Source: JACOVP01 sp035289145 (GTDB taxonomy: Archaea > Nanobdellota > Nanobdellia > SCGC-AAA011-G17 > UBA489). From it: a stretch of DNA of 22,148 nucleotides. The stretch spans positions 1-22,148 of the forward strand of contig DATDXZ010000019.1 in the NCBI GenBank assembly GCA_035289145.1, given 5' to 3'. Position 1 is the first letter of the stretch. Each line of letters starts with the position of its first letter. Positions 12,543-19,900 of the stretch are shown in pieces. The position numbers were made by a program, and so were the translations under genes. The notes under the pieces are model-generated. The model was given only the letters and a program-made list of their open reading frames with translations, was not told where the DNA came from and did not search any database.

Positions 12543-12986
12543 TTAGTAAGTGTAGTCAGATTGGATGATTCTGTGGTGGAAAAATCGTTGATTGTTAGGA
12601 TAATGTGGGTATACTTTATGAGGATAGACTAAATAGTCTTCGTAATAATATTGGTCATTATATCGATGTGTTGGATAAGGCAAGAAGTATTTGTTACTAT
12701 ATTCTACCTGCACTTTACATGGGTAAGCACAAGGAGGAACGTTCATATTTTCCTGATTAGGATATTGCTTTTCTTCCTTTTCATAACGACTGCTGCCCAA
12801 GGGAGTCCAGTCTGTCTTTGCTGGAGCGACTGCGTAAGCGTCAGTTGTTGTTTGAGCATAAACGTTCTCAGCTTTGCTATCGGCAGAGAGAAATGCGATG
12901 CTTATAGTCGTGATCAATAAAAGAATTAAAACACCCAAGGTGCTTGCAATAGCCATCTTGAAAAATTTAAGATCTTGTTCTTCCAT
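12543..12986 (-). CDS. Membrane-anchored Tyr/His-rich surface protein, unknown function
   Basis: One N-terminal membrane segment (about 12-34, IASTLGVLILLLITTISIAFL) follows a short charged cytoplasmic tail, placing the rest outside. After a Ser/Thr/Ala linker there is a CAYPC motif (Cys86, Cys90). The last 52 residues are very rich in tyrosine (13) and histidine (5), with proline pairs such as YPHKVYPHYP. Such a tail could bind metal or stack onto other surface molecules, but no family is recognised. It sits 41 bases upstream of the VIT gene on the same strand, with its own TATA-like GATTTAAAAAG about 30 bases before the start (around 13010-13020). Metal handling with VIT is possible but only from context and composition. 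Confidence 0.65.
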   Translation of the reverse strand: MEEQDLKFFKMAIASTLGVLILLLITTISIAFLSADSKAENVYAQTTTDAYAVAPAKTDWTPLGSSRYEKEEKQYPNQENMNVPPCAYPCKVQVEYSNKYFLPYPTHRYNDQYYYEDYLVYPHKVYPHYPNNQRFFHHRIIQSDYTY

Positions 12987-13053
12987 ATCTTGCTCTAAGC
13001 ATATTTTCTTTTTAAATCTTCTGGAAAAAAATCACTCTAAAGAAGGGACAAAA

Positions 13054-13581
13054 TCATTCCGGCTGCTGTGCGTCACAAGTTGCTTTTGTTATGTCAAATC
13101 TTCTCTGTGTCTCGCTTAAATCTTTCTGCGCATTCTCTTTTTTTGTACTTATTTTTCCGATTTCAGGAACATACTGCTCTTCTATCTCTTTCTTCTTTCG
13201 TTCATATTCTTCATTTAACCCGTCTATCTCTTGTTGATATTGATCTACGACGGTTGTAGCTTCAGTCAGATCATCCTGCCGCTGCTTCAAGTCAAAGGCA
13301 CATTGTCCTTCATAAGTATAATAGGGTCTTTGCTCTTCAGACACTTGTTCTTCTATCTGTTCTTCTTGCGTTATCTGCTGTTGTTCTTGATTCTGCTGCT
13401 CCTGCTGCTGCACTACTGCTCCAGTTAGTTGATTTGAAGGCTGATTTACCACTGCTGCTGTAAGTGTCTCTCCACTCATGGACAACCATGCTAGCCATAT
13501 TATTACTAATAGAACTGCTCCTAAAACAATATACTTTGTTTTTTTAGCAACACCGAATATCTCAAAATTTCTGCGATTCAT
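13054..13581 (-). CDS. Membrane-anchored coiled-coil surface protein, unknown function
   Basis: The 175-residue protein has a short basic N-terminus, one membrane helix (17-34, YIVLGAVLLVIIWLAWLS), then a Gln/Glu-rich linker with TAAVV and LTGAVV (41-70). A long coiled coil follows (about 95-165), with heptad-like charged residues. Two cysteines, Cys94 and Cys169, sit at its ends and could join a helical hairpin by a disulfide; a turn near VPEIGK (138-143) would allow that. No family is recognised. The start is supported by a TATA box TTTATATAGG at 13601-13610, about 25 bases upstream (leaderless). The divergent gene at 13683 shares the same 102-base gap but uses a separate TATA box. Confidence 0.7.
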   Translation of the reverse strand: MNRRNFEIFGVAKKTKYIVLGAVLLVIIWLAWLSMSGETLTAAVVNQPSNQLTGAVVQQQEQQNQEQQQITQEEQIEEQVSEEQRPYYTYEGQCAFDLKQRQDDLTEATTVVDQYQQEIDGLNEEYERKKKEIEEQYVPEIGKISTKKENAQKDLSETQRRFDITKATCDAQQPE

Positions 13582-13600
13582 AGTCCCTTTATCTTGTTTA

Positions 13601-13610
13601 CCTATATAAA
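13601..13610 (-). promoter_or_regulatory. TATA box of the coiled-coil surface protein gene
   Basis: The minus strand reads TTTATATAGG, centred about 25 bases before the ATG at 13581, consistent with leaderless transcription. Confidence 0.65.
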
Positions 13611-13650
13611 TATTATTTAATCTTTGTAATATCTATGTTCAAAAACAATA

Positions 13651-13660
13651 ATCTATATAT
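13651..13660 (+). promoter_or_regulatory. TATA box that decides the start of the 13683 gene
   Basis: ATCTATATAT lies about 27 bases before the ATG at 13683. The longer frame starting at 13635 would place this TATA box inside the coding region, so 13683 is the better start. Confidence 0.6.
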
Positions 13661-13682
13661 GCCTTGTTCATACCTATTTTTT

Positions 13683-14600
13683 ATGGGAAAAGCACAGCGA
13701 GGACAACGCTCTTATTTAGTTCCAATCTTAGTTATTGTGACTATCGGTGTTTCTGTTCTCTATCTTTCAGGAAGCAACAATAGTCCTTCTGGACAGGTTA
13801 GTTTACTTGCACCTATTCTTCCTCCCCAGTCACTTCTTCCTCCCCAGTCACAGGTGGAGCTCAGCCTTAAAGGAAGTTTAGACAGCTATTGGCTGGACTT
13901 TACTAACATACAAGGAACTCGCTATTCATTTCGCTATCTTAGCTCTTTCAATAATGTTTATAGATATGGGGAAGCGAATAGCGATCTTGTTTTTGTCGAA
14001 AATTCGCCAAGTCCCTTACTCACAGGAAATATAGGTGTGAATGATATGATTGTCTTGTCCAATCAACGAAATCCTCAAGACATTCAAGCAACCACTCATG
14101 TTGTGCAATATACCAACTATGATTCCATTAATCGAGTTATAACACTCGTAGATTTAGATCCTACGCGAAACACTAAGCAATTCACCTATCAAGTAACGGA
14201 CCCAAATGGAGGCTGTACTTTCCGGTATCCTTGTCTAGCAAATCTTATTTATTCAGGAAATACTTATCGAGCTAACATTCTAGATATGCAGGGAACTATG
14301 GATGTTGATTTGAATGCTGATACTGTTATCCGAGGAGGAACTAAAGTCAATATTATTGCGCAAGAACGATCAAGCTCTGGTCAATTTACTCCTGTAGTTA
14401 TTGATCTTGGCAGTTCTGCTTACAGCGGCAACAGTATGACAATTCCCATAGGGACACAAATATCTCTAACACTTTACCAAGGCGATCCTTCACGACAACA
14501 AGTCATAGTTGATACTTCTTTGATTACTGCAGTGCGTATTCCTGCGACCATTATACCTCTCACTGTTCTTCAGATAGCAAAAATTAGTGCTCCCCATTAA
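13683..14600 (+). CDS. Secreted or membrane-anchored beta-rich protein, unknown function
   Basis: With start 13683 the product has 305 residues: a basic tail (MGKAQRGQRSYL), one hydrophobic segment (about 13-29, VPILVIVTIGVSVLYL), and a Ser/Pro-rich linker containing a small tandem repeat (LPPQS). A beta-rich ectodomain follows, with two close cysteines (GGCTFRYPCLANL) near the middle. No family is recognised; it may be a domain of a surface layer or pilus-like structure, but nothing shows this directly. The upstream in-frame ATG at 13635 is disfavoured because a TATA box at 13651-13660 sits 27 bases before 13683. It faces the NAD kinase gene (stop-to-stop gap of 10 bases). Confidence 0.7.
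   Translation: MGKAQRGQRSYLVPILVIVTIGVSVLYLSGSNNSPSGQVSLLAPILPPQSLLPPQSQVELSLKGSLDSYWLDFTNIQGTRYSFRYLSSFNNVYRYGEANSDLVFVENSPSPLLTGNIGVNDMIVLSNQRNPQDIQATTHVVQYTNYDSINRVITLVDLDPTRNTKQFTYQVTDPNGGCTFRYPCLANLIYSGNTYRANILDMQGTMDVDLNADTVIRGGTKVNIIAQERSSSGQFTPVVIDLGSSAYSGNSMTIPIGTQISLTLYQGDPSRQQVIVDTSLITAVRIPATIIPLTVLQIAKISAPH
13818..13850 (+). repeat. 18-bp tandem duplication inside the surface-protein linker
   Basis: CTTCCTCCCCAGTCA occurs at 13818-13832 and again at 13836-13850, a period of 18 bases, encoding repeated LPPQS in the linker after the membrane segment. It is a local slippage-type duplication. Confidence 0.8.
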
Positions 14601-14610
14601 ATAAATTTTC

Positions 14611-15288
14611 TTATAACTCTATGATTTTAGCTTTTTCTCTGCTTTTTCTAATTATAATGGACTGATTTTCTGTCAGTATGAACGTTTTCTTGTTGTTGTC
14701 AGCAGAAACTCTCGCCTTTCCCCGTAGAATCATTACTTTGATTGGTTCATTGTCAAGGAACTTTGGATTTATCCTTTGATTATGAATATTGTTGAAGGCG
14801 ACCGCGATTCCTTTCTTGAAGATTGTTCTGGTGATGGAATAAAAATATCCGCTTGAACCGAAGGGCGTTGCTATCACACATCCATCTCCTATAAGTGTTT
14901 CAGTCTTCTTCTTTCCAGTCGCTACAGTAAATCTTAGCGCTTCCTGCTGCGCAATATTTCTGATAATAATATCATTTATTCCTTGCATTTTTTTACCTTG
15001 CACTTCCAACTTATCTACAAGATGTATGGCATATTTTCTCTCGAAAAGTCTTCTAAAAAATTCATGACCATTATTTTTTGTTGCTTTGTTTGCCATTTCA
15101 CTTACTTTATACACGACTTTTGGAACTCCAGGGAACCGGTGTTCGGCATAGAGCAGACTTCCATCTCCACCAATACATACTACAATTTCTGGTTTTTTAT
15201 TGACTATTTCTGCCCCTTTTTTCATGAGCCTTCTTATTATCTGCTCTCTTTCTTTCTTCGACTTTAAAGAAACAATTGCAATTTTCAT
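14611..15288 (-). CDS. nadK: NAD kinase (ATP-NAD kinase family), compact
   Basis: NAD kinase phosphorylates NAD to NADP. The 225 residues show VVCIGGDGSLL with GGDG (40-43), the N-D/E motif GINDIII (103-109, Asn105 Asp106) and the second nucleotide loop DGCVIATPFGSSGYFYS (about 135-151), a variant of the usual TPTGSTAYSLS. The C-terminal beta domain is shortened; most homologs have 250-300 residues. The ATG overlaps the stop of the M42 peptidase as TAATG (15286-15290), so the two genes are translationally coupled, with no separate promoter. The divergent TPFGSSGY loop may alter donor choice (ATP or polyphosphate), but the family call is firm. Confidence 0.88.
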   Translation of the reverse strand: MKIAIVSLKSKKEREQIIRRLMKKGAEIVNKKPEIVVCIGGDGSLLYAEHRFPGVPKVVYKVSEMANKATKNNGHEFFRRLFERKYAIHLVDKLEVQGKKMQGINDIIIRNIAQQEALRFTVATGKKKTETLIGDGCVIATPFGSSGYFYSITRTIFKKGIAVAFNNIHNQRINPKFLDNEPIKVMILRGKARVSADNNKKTFILTENQSIIIRKSREKAKIIEL

Positions 15289-16301
15289 TAGAGATTACAT
15301 TTTTTTGCTGGTTCTTTCAACAACTCTTCTAATAATTGTATAAGATAACTAATATCGTGCATGCTAGCAAGGCCAACAGTCGTGTGAATATTGCGCATGG
15401 CGACACCAAGCACTGTACATGGAATGCCTCCCTTTGCTACGGAAATAGCGAGCGCGTCTGTTGTCCCGAAATCATTAATGTCCAGCTGCAGAGGTATTTT
15501 ATTTTTCCTAGCAGTCTTTTTCAACCAGTTATTGATACATCGGTTGGTAATCATGTCTGCATCTTTAATTGTCAAGCATGGACCATGTCCAATTTTTCTT
15601 GTTACTTGATCACTAAAATCGTTTGTATTTGTAGTGTCTACGGCTATAGCCCAGTCCGGGTCTAAACTATATACTGAAGTTTCACCACCATATAACCCTA
15701 TTTCTTCCTGCACAGTAAACACATAGTAAATATTGCTCTCTTTTTTCTTTAATCTTTTTGCCAACTCGATAAGCACATAACATCCTATACGATCATCCAA
15801 TGCCTTTCCTGCGATTAATTTTCCATTGCGCAACGTGACTACACGTGGATGCAAGTGAATGTAGGAGCCTATCTCGACCCCCATCTTGAGCATCTCTTCT
15901 TTTGAGAATCCTGTGTCAATAATAAGCTCTTCAATCTTTATCATTTTCTTTATTTGATTATCATTCGCTATTTCTTTTGTAGTGACAATACCTGTAACAA
16001 ATTTTCCCTCTGCTTCCACCTCAACGACTTCACCTAGCAAAGAGACTGCTTCAAAACCACCTATCTCAGAGCAGCTTATACCATAATTATCGATGCTTTT
16101 CACCATAAGACCTATTTCATCCATATGCGCAACAAGCATGACTTTCGCGCCTTTTCCCTTGCTATGAGCAATGAGGTTTCCAAATTTATCTATATAGATT
16201 TCATCGACATAGGAAATAATCTCTTTTTTAATCAGCTCACGAATTCTCCATTCATCTCCACTTGGTCCTGGCAGCTCCATTAATTTTTTCAAGAGATCCA
16301 T
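15288..16301 (-). CDS. M42-family metal aminopeptidase (tetrahedral TET type)
   Basis: M42 enzymes form self-compartmentalised dodecamers that trim peptides from the N-terminus. The 337-residue protein has the full metal and catalytic set: His59 and Asp61 in AHMDEIG, Asp169-Asp170 in KALDDRIG, Glu199-Glu200 in VQEEIG, Asp222 in AVDTTN and His306 in RNIHTT. Length matches archaeal TET peptidases (about 340-360). The start is set by a TAATG overlap (16299-16303) with the 38-residue small gene upstream, and the stop overlaps NAD kinase in the same way. The operon small protein-M42-NAD kinase is read from a promoter near 16447-16456. It likely recycles peptides in the cytoplasm, in line with the M24 enzyme elsewhere in the window. 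Confidence 0.93.
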   Translation of the reverse strand: MDLLKKLMELPGPSGDEWRIRELIKKEIISYVDEIYIDKFGNLIAHSKGKGAKVMLVAHMDEIGLMVKSIDNYGISCSEIGGFEAVSLLGEVVEVEAEGKFVTGIVTTKEIANDNQIKKMIKIEELIIDTGFSKEEMLKMGVEIGSYIHLHPRVVTLRNGKLIAGKALDDRIGCYVLIELAKRLKKKESNIYYVFTVQEEIGLYGGETSVYSLDPDWAIAVDTTNTNDFSDQVTRKIGHGPCLTIKDADMITNRCINNWLKKTARKNKIPLQLDINDFGTTDALAISVAKGGIPCTVLGVAMRNIHTTVGLASMHDISYLIQLLEELLKEPAKKCNL

Positions 16302-16417
16302 TATGCATTCACCATTCTTATAGCACTTATAGCAGTATCACAACTGAGAAAGACTTTTACTTCTGTACTACCAATCTTGCAAGCCAGAACAGATTTCTTT
16401 TCACTCTTTTTTTTCAT
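16301..16417 (-). CDS. Small basic protein, 38 aa, first gene of the M42-NAD kinase operon
   Basis: This short gene encodes a very basic N-terminus (MKKKSEKKS) followed by a hydrophobic, cysteine-bearing stretch (VLACKIGSTEVKVFLSCDT, Cys13 and Cys26) and a short tail. It ends TAA at 16301-16303, overlapping the M42 ATG as TAATG, exactly the overlap seen between M42 and NAD kinase. A GAGGGTG ribosome site lies at about 16419-16425, and the shared TATA element at 16447-16456 is about 35 bases before its start. Coupling and ribosome site make translation likely. No family is recognised; it may instead act as a leader that controls translation of the M42 gene. Confidence 0.58.
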   Translation of the reverse strand: MKKKSEKKSVLACKIGSTEVKVFLSCDTAISAIRMVNA

Positions 16418-16446
16418 AGCACCCTCTTTTTTAACAATGACAACAT

Positions 16447-16456
16447 CTTTATAAAC
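16447..16456. promoter_or_regulatory. Palindrome-like TATA element shared by two divergent genes
   Basis: The plus strand reads CTTTATAAAC and the minus strand GTTTATAAAG, so both directions carry a TATA core. It is centred about 25 bases before the plus-strand ATG at 16477 (leaderless) and about 35 bases before the minus-strand ATG at 16417. No second TATA box is seen in this 59-base gap. Confidence 0.6.
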
Positions 16457-16476
16457 TTTCGGCTCTCTTTCTTTTT

Positions 16477-16845
16477 ATGAGTAATATTCCAACAACGAAA
16501 AAACAATGCGCTTCTTGCGGCAATTGCTGCACTAAATTTTGGATTGCTTATCCGAAGAAAAAGGGGCCTTGGAGCGGAGAGATTGATCGTTTTAGGATGC
16601 TCGACACGAATAAAATCTGGGTAGAAGAGCACGGCGACAGCTATTTAGTGGTTTTCGACTTTCCCTGCAGGAATGTTAAAAAAACAAAAGAAGGATGGCT
16701 CTGCAACATTTATGACTCGCGACCGGAAATATGCAAACAATATCCGAGACATTATTCACAAGGCGAAGAGCGCTATTGCGTAGCCATGAAAGACTCTGCA
16801 AAAACAAAGAAAACAACTGGAAAATACAAGCAAAAATCTAAATGA
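16477..16845 (+). CDS. YkgJ-family cysteine cluster protein (zinc/iron-chelating type)
   Basis: The 122-residue protein carries CASCGNCC (Cys11, 14, 17, 18), then a middle cysteine (Cys64 in FPCRN), and CNIYDSRPEICKQYP (Cys76, Cys86), with Cys101 near the tail. The CxxCGxCC plus C.IY..RP..C..YP signature defines the YkgJ family, thought to bind an iron or zinc centre; its reaction is unknown. It has no signal peptide, so it acts in the cytoplasm. The lysine-rich C-terminus (KTKKTTGKYKQKSK) may be disordered. Transcription appears leaderless from the shared TATA element. It ends about 95 bases before the giant secreted protein. Confidence 0.87.
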   Translation: MSNIPTTKKQCASCGNCCTKFWIAYPKKKGPWSGEIDRFRMLDTNKIWVEEHGDSYLVVFDFPCRNVKKTKEGWLCNIYDSRPEICKQYPRHYSQGEERYCVAMKDSAKTKKTTGKYKQKSK

Positions 16846-16910
16846 CTTTTATCTGCTCAATAGACTATTTCATACATTGCATTCTTGTGTAAATTTTATA
16901 CATTCGTAAT

Positions 16911-16920
16911 ACTTATAAAG
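16911..16920 (+). promoter_or_regulatory. TATA box of the giant secreted protein gene
   Basis: ACTTATAAAG lies about 26 bases before the ATG at 16941, consistent with a leaderless start and with the assigned N-terminus. Confidence 0.65.
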
Positions 16921-16940
16921 TCTATAATCCTCTCTTTTTT

Positions 16941-19900
16941 ATGACAAGAGGGGGATTAGTTATTATTAGCATATTATTACTTTTTTATTTGTCTATCTCT
17001 ACAAGTTCTTTAGATCTTTCATCTATGGATGTTCTTACTGCAAACGTTGTTCGCTCAGGCGATAGACTTCCCCTTCCTGAAACTCTAGCCCCTCCACAAA
17101 CACCAGAGCTTATTCCTTCTGAACTCTCACGTGGAGAAAGAACTTCACAACCCTCATCTTATCCAACGACTGTTATTCATTCATCTCTTCCACAACCTGA
17201 GGTTGCCAAAACTCCTGTGACTGGCATTGAACCTTTGACTTCTTCCTGCACTCTAATTGCTGTTTCTTGGGATAAATCTACTGCTGTTGTTGGAGATACT
17301 GCTCAAATTACTGTAACCAGTAAACATTGCCCTGTCAACACTCCTGTTGTTTTGACTATTGCTGATTATGATGCTTTATTTGATGATACTCTAGCTTCTT
17401 ATCAGATCTTCTTGAACCAAGACTCTGCTTCCATGACTTGGACTCTTTCTGATATTTCTTCTGCATTTACTGAATTCTTAGAAGGGAAAGAACTGGAATT
17501 GTATGTTGTTGCAAGCTTAATCACAGATGGCAGAACACCCCTAACTTCACCAGCAACTCCCGCTCCGAGCGTAAGAAGAGGAAGCTCAGTAACTGGCAAT
17601 GCAGTTGATGCACAAATTTCTTCTGCTCCTATTCCACTTTCCATACAGCCTCCGAAATTCGGCGATTATATCTCTCCTCTTTCTCCCAGCGTTCGTTCTT
17701 CAACTCTATTAGTGCGACAAGCTGAAAGCGGCAATCCCCCAAACCCCCCTATTATTCAAGCTGGAATTTCTCTAGGAAAGAATCAGGTTTTTATAAAAAA
17801 TAATAATGTTTTTGCAATTACTAATCATTTAGCAAGCATTCCTCTTTCTTTTGAGCCTTGCGAATATTTTCCTAATGATAATGATATTAGATTACAAGAT
17901 GCTATAACAACTACAACTATTCCTACACAGATTCAACCTACTAGATATTATCAGAAAGATTATCCCACTTGTGCTAAAGGGAGCGTTATGTTTGCAGTTG
18001 CTCATGTCCAAGTCAGTCTAGCTCCTGGAGAAGAAAAAATCTATGATATTATTAGGTCTACTTCTAATCCAGGTAATTTTGTTTATGCTTCAGAAGTTCA
18101 GAGTTTCTTAAACTCTGGAAGTTTTAAATCTGTTTCAACAGATATGTTTGGAAGAGAGTATGTTGCGGATATTCCTTTGAATAATCTACAGTTTGTTGTT
18201 AATGGGCCTGTTGTTAAAATTGCTAAATATGAAAAGATGAATGAATTATCTGGAACTTGTACTGGGACTCAACCTTGTTTGGAATATCTATTTTCTACAG
18301 TTACTTATCTGACTTTTGTAAATAATGAACCCATTGTAAGAGCAGAAGTTTTCGTTGTGAATTCTCCCAATTTCAAGGAATTAACTCCCTCTTCAACCTC
18401 TTGTTTACCCGCGAATAGAAATTCTAGGGGAAATTGTATTTACAAAAGACTTACTGATAATCGAGAAATTTGGTCCATTGGCAACGTCAAGTATGATGGT
18501 CTGCGTTTTGAAGTAAATAACGGACCAAACCATAACTTTTATTTCCCAGATTTGGAAATAAGGAAGCCAACTAGAATTGATCAAAATTCTGCCAATAGTG
18601 TTACTGTTTGGACAATGCCTACCGATGGGCAATATCAGATGGGTTGTTTGATTGATCCTGGGCAGCATGTCGGGGGTTATTGTCCTTCCAGTAATCCTAC
18701 TTCAGTTAAGAATTATATTGGTCAGGGTCAAGGATTACTTGTTCGTGGAACAATTAATTTTAGACATTATTTGACAGATATAAATTATCAAACTCACGAT
18801 TATTTCGTTGAGAGTGGTATTTCTAAAGGACAATCTCTTCAACGATGGGCTAAAGCCGACACAATTACTACAAAATCTATTCCAGATACAGCTAAACTTG
18901 GTGATTCTGCTAGATGGTACTCTGCTGCTGACGCATTGAATATAAGAAACAGTATTCGTTACGGGAGCGGATCATCAGATTGGCACCATTTCGCGAATAA
19001 TCCAGTTACCCAAACTAGATTATCTGAACCTAGTGCTGGTGATTCAAAAGGAATAGATCTTCGCCTTGATACAGAAAGTCCTTTATGGATAAAATATTTA
19101 TTATCTTGCGCAACTAGATGCGAAGATAATTATCTTTATGCTTTAAGTTATAAAAATATTCAGACTGCTATTTTTGCAGACCATTTAGTTGGATATGATC
19201 CTTCAGAACATCCCTTGGCAAATCCAATTCATTATTCTGATTATTTCCATGCTACAGGACAAGATGCATTGTGTAATTCAGGCACTCCTTCTTTAGGCTA
19301 TCCAGATAGTCTGACCTTTTGTAATTCTATTCCTACTTCTGCTGTTGTTCATCAATATGATTATGGTTCAGGTTCTGGTGGTGGCGGTCCAGCAGAATTT
19401 CATAAGTGGACTGGCATTACTGACACTCACTATGGAAGTTCAGAGGCACAATTTGTATTTACTTCAGGAGATTTAGCTCTTAGACAAATTTTTATGGATG
19501 CTGGCAATCTTATGATGAATGCAGCTTATAATTCAAATGATCTTAGTCTGAGGAATACTGCTTATGGCGCCGCGAGAAGTCTTGGAAGACGGGCTTCTGG
19601 ATTTACTAAGACTGCTCAAATGGTTGATCCTACTGTTAATCCTTTCTATATTGAAGCTCTTGAACGTTGGATTCCTCGATGGGAAGATCGTCAGAATACA
19701 GATGCTCCTGGAACTAGGGATGTGAGTCCTGTTACTGGAAGACCTTTCCCAACTGGTTTTCTCTTTGAAGAAGATGTTGGTTCTGATGCTCGAGGAGAAC
19801 AAGCTTGGATGGAGTCTATCGCTATTGATGGACTTATTCATGCGCGTGAAGAAGTTTTACAATCTCCAGATGCGGTAGACGCGGCTAATAGAATTCTTGG

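Noticed and set aside
13635..13682. Upstream ATG start for the 13683 surface protein
   Set aside because: A TATA box at 13651-13660 falls within this extension and is 27 bases before the ATG at 13683, which also begins a normal basic-then-hydrophobic N-terminus.
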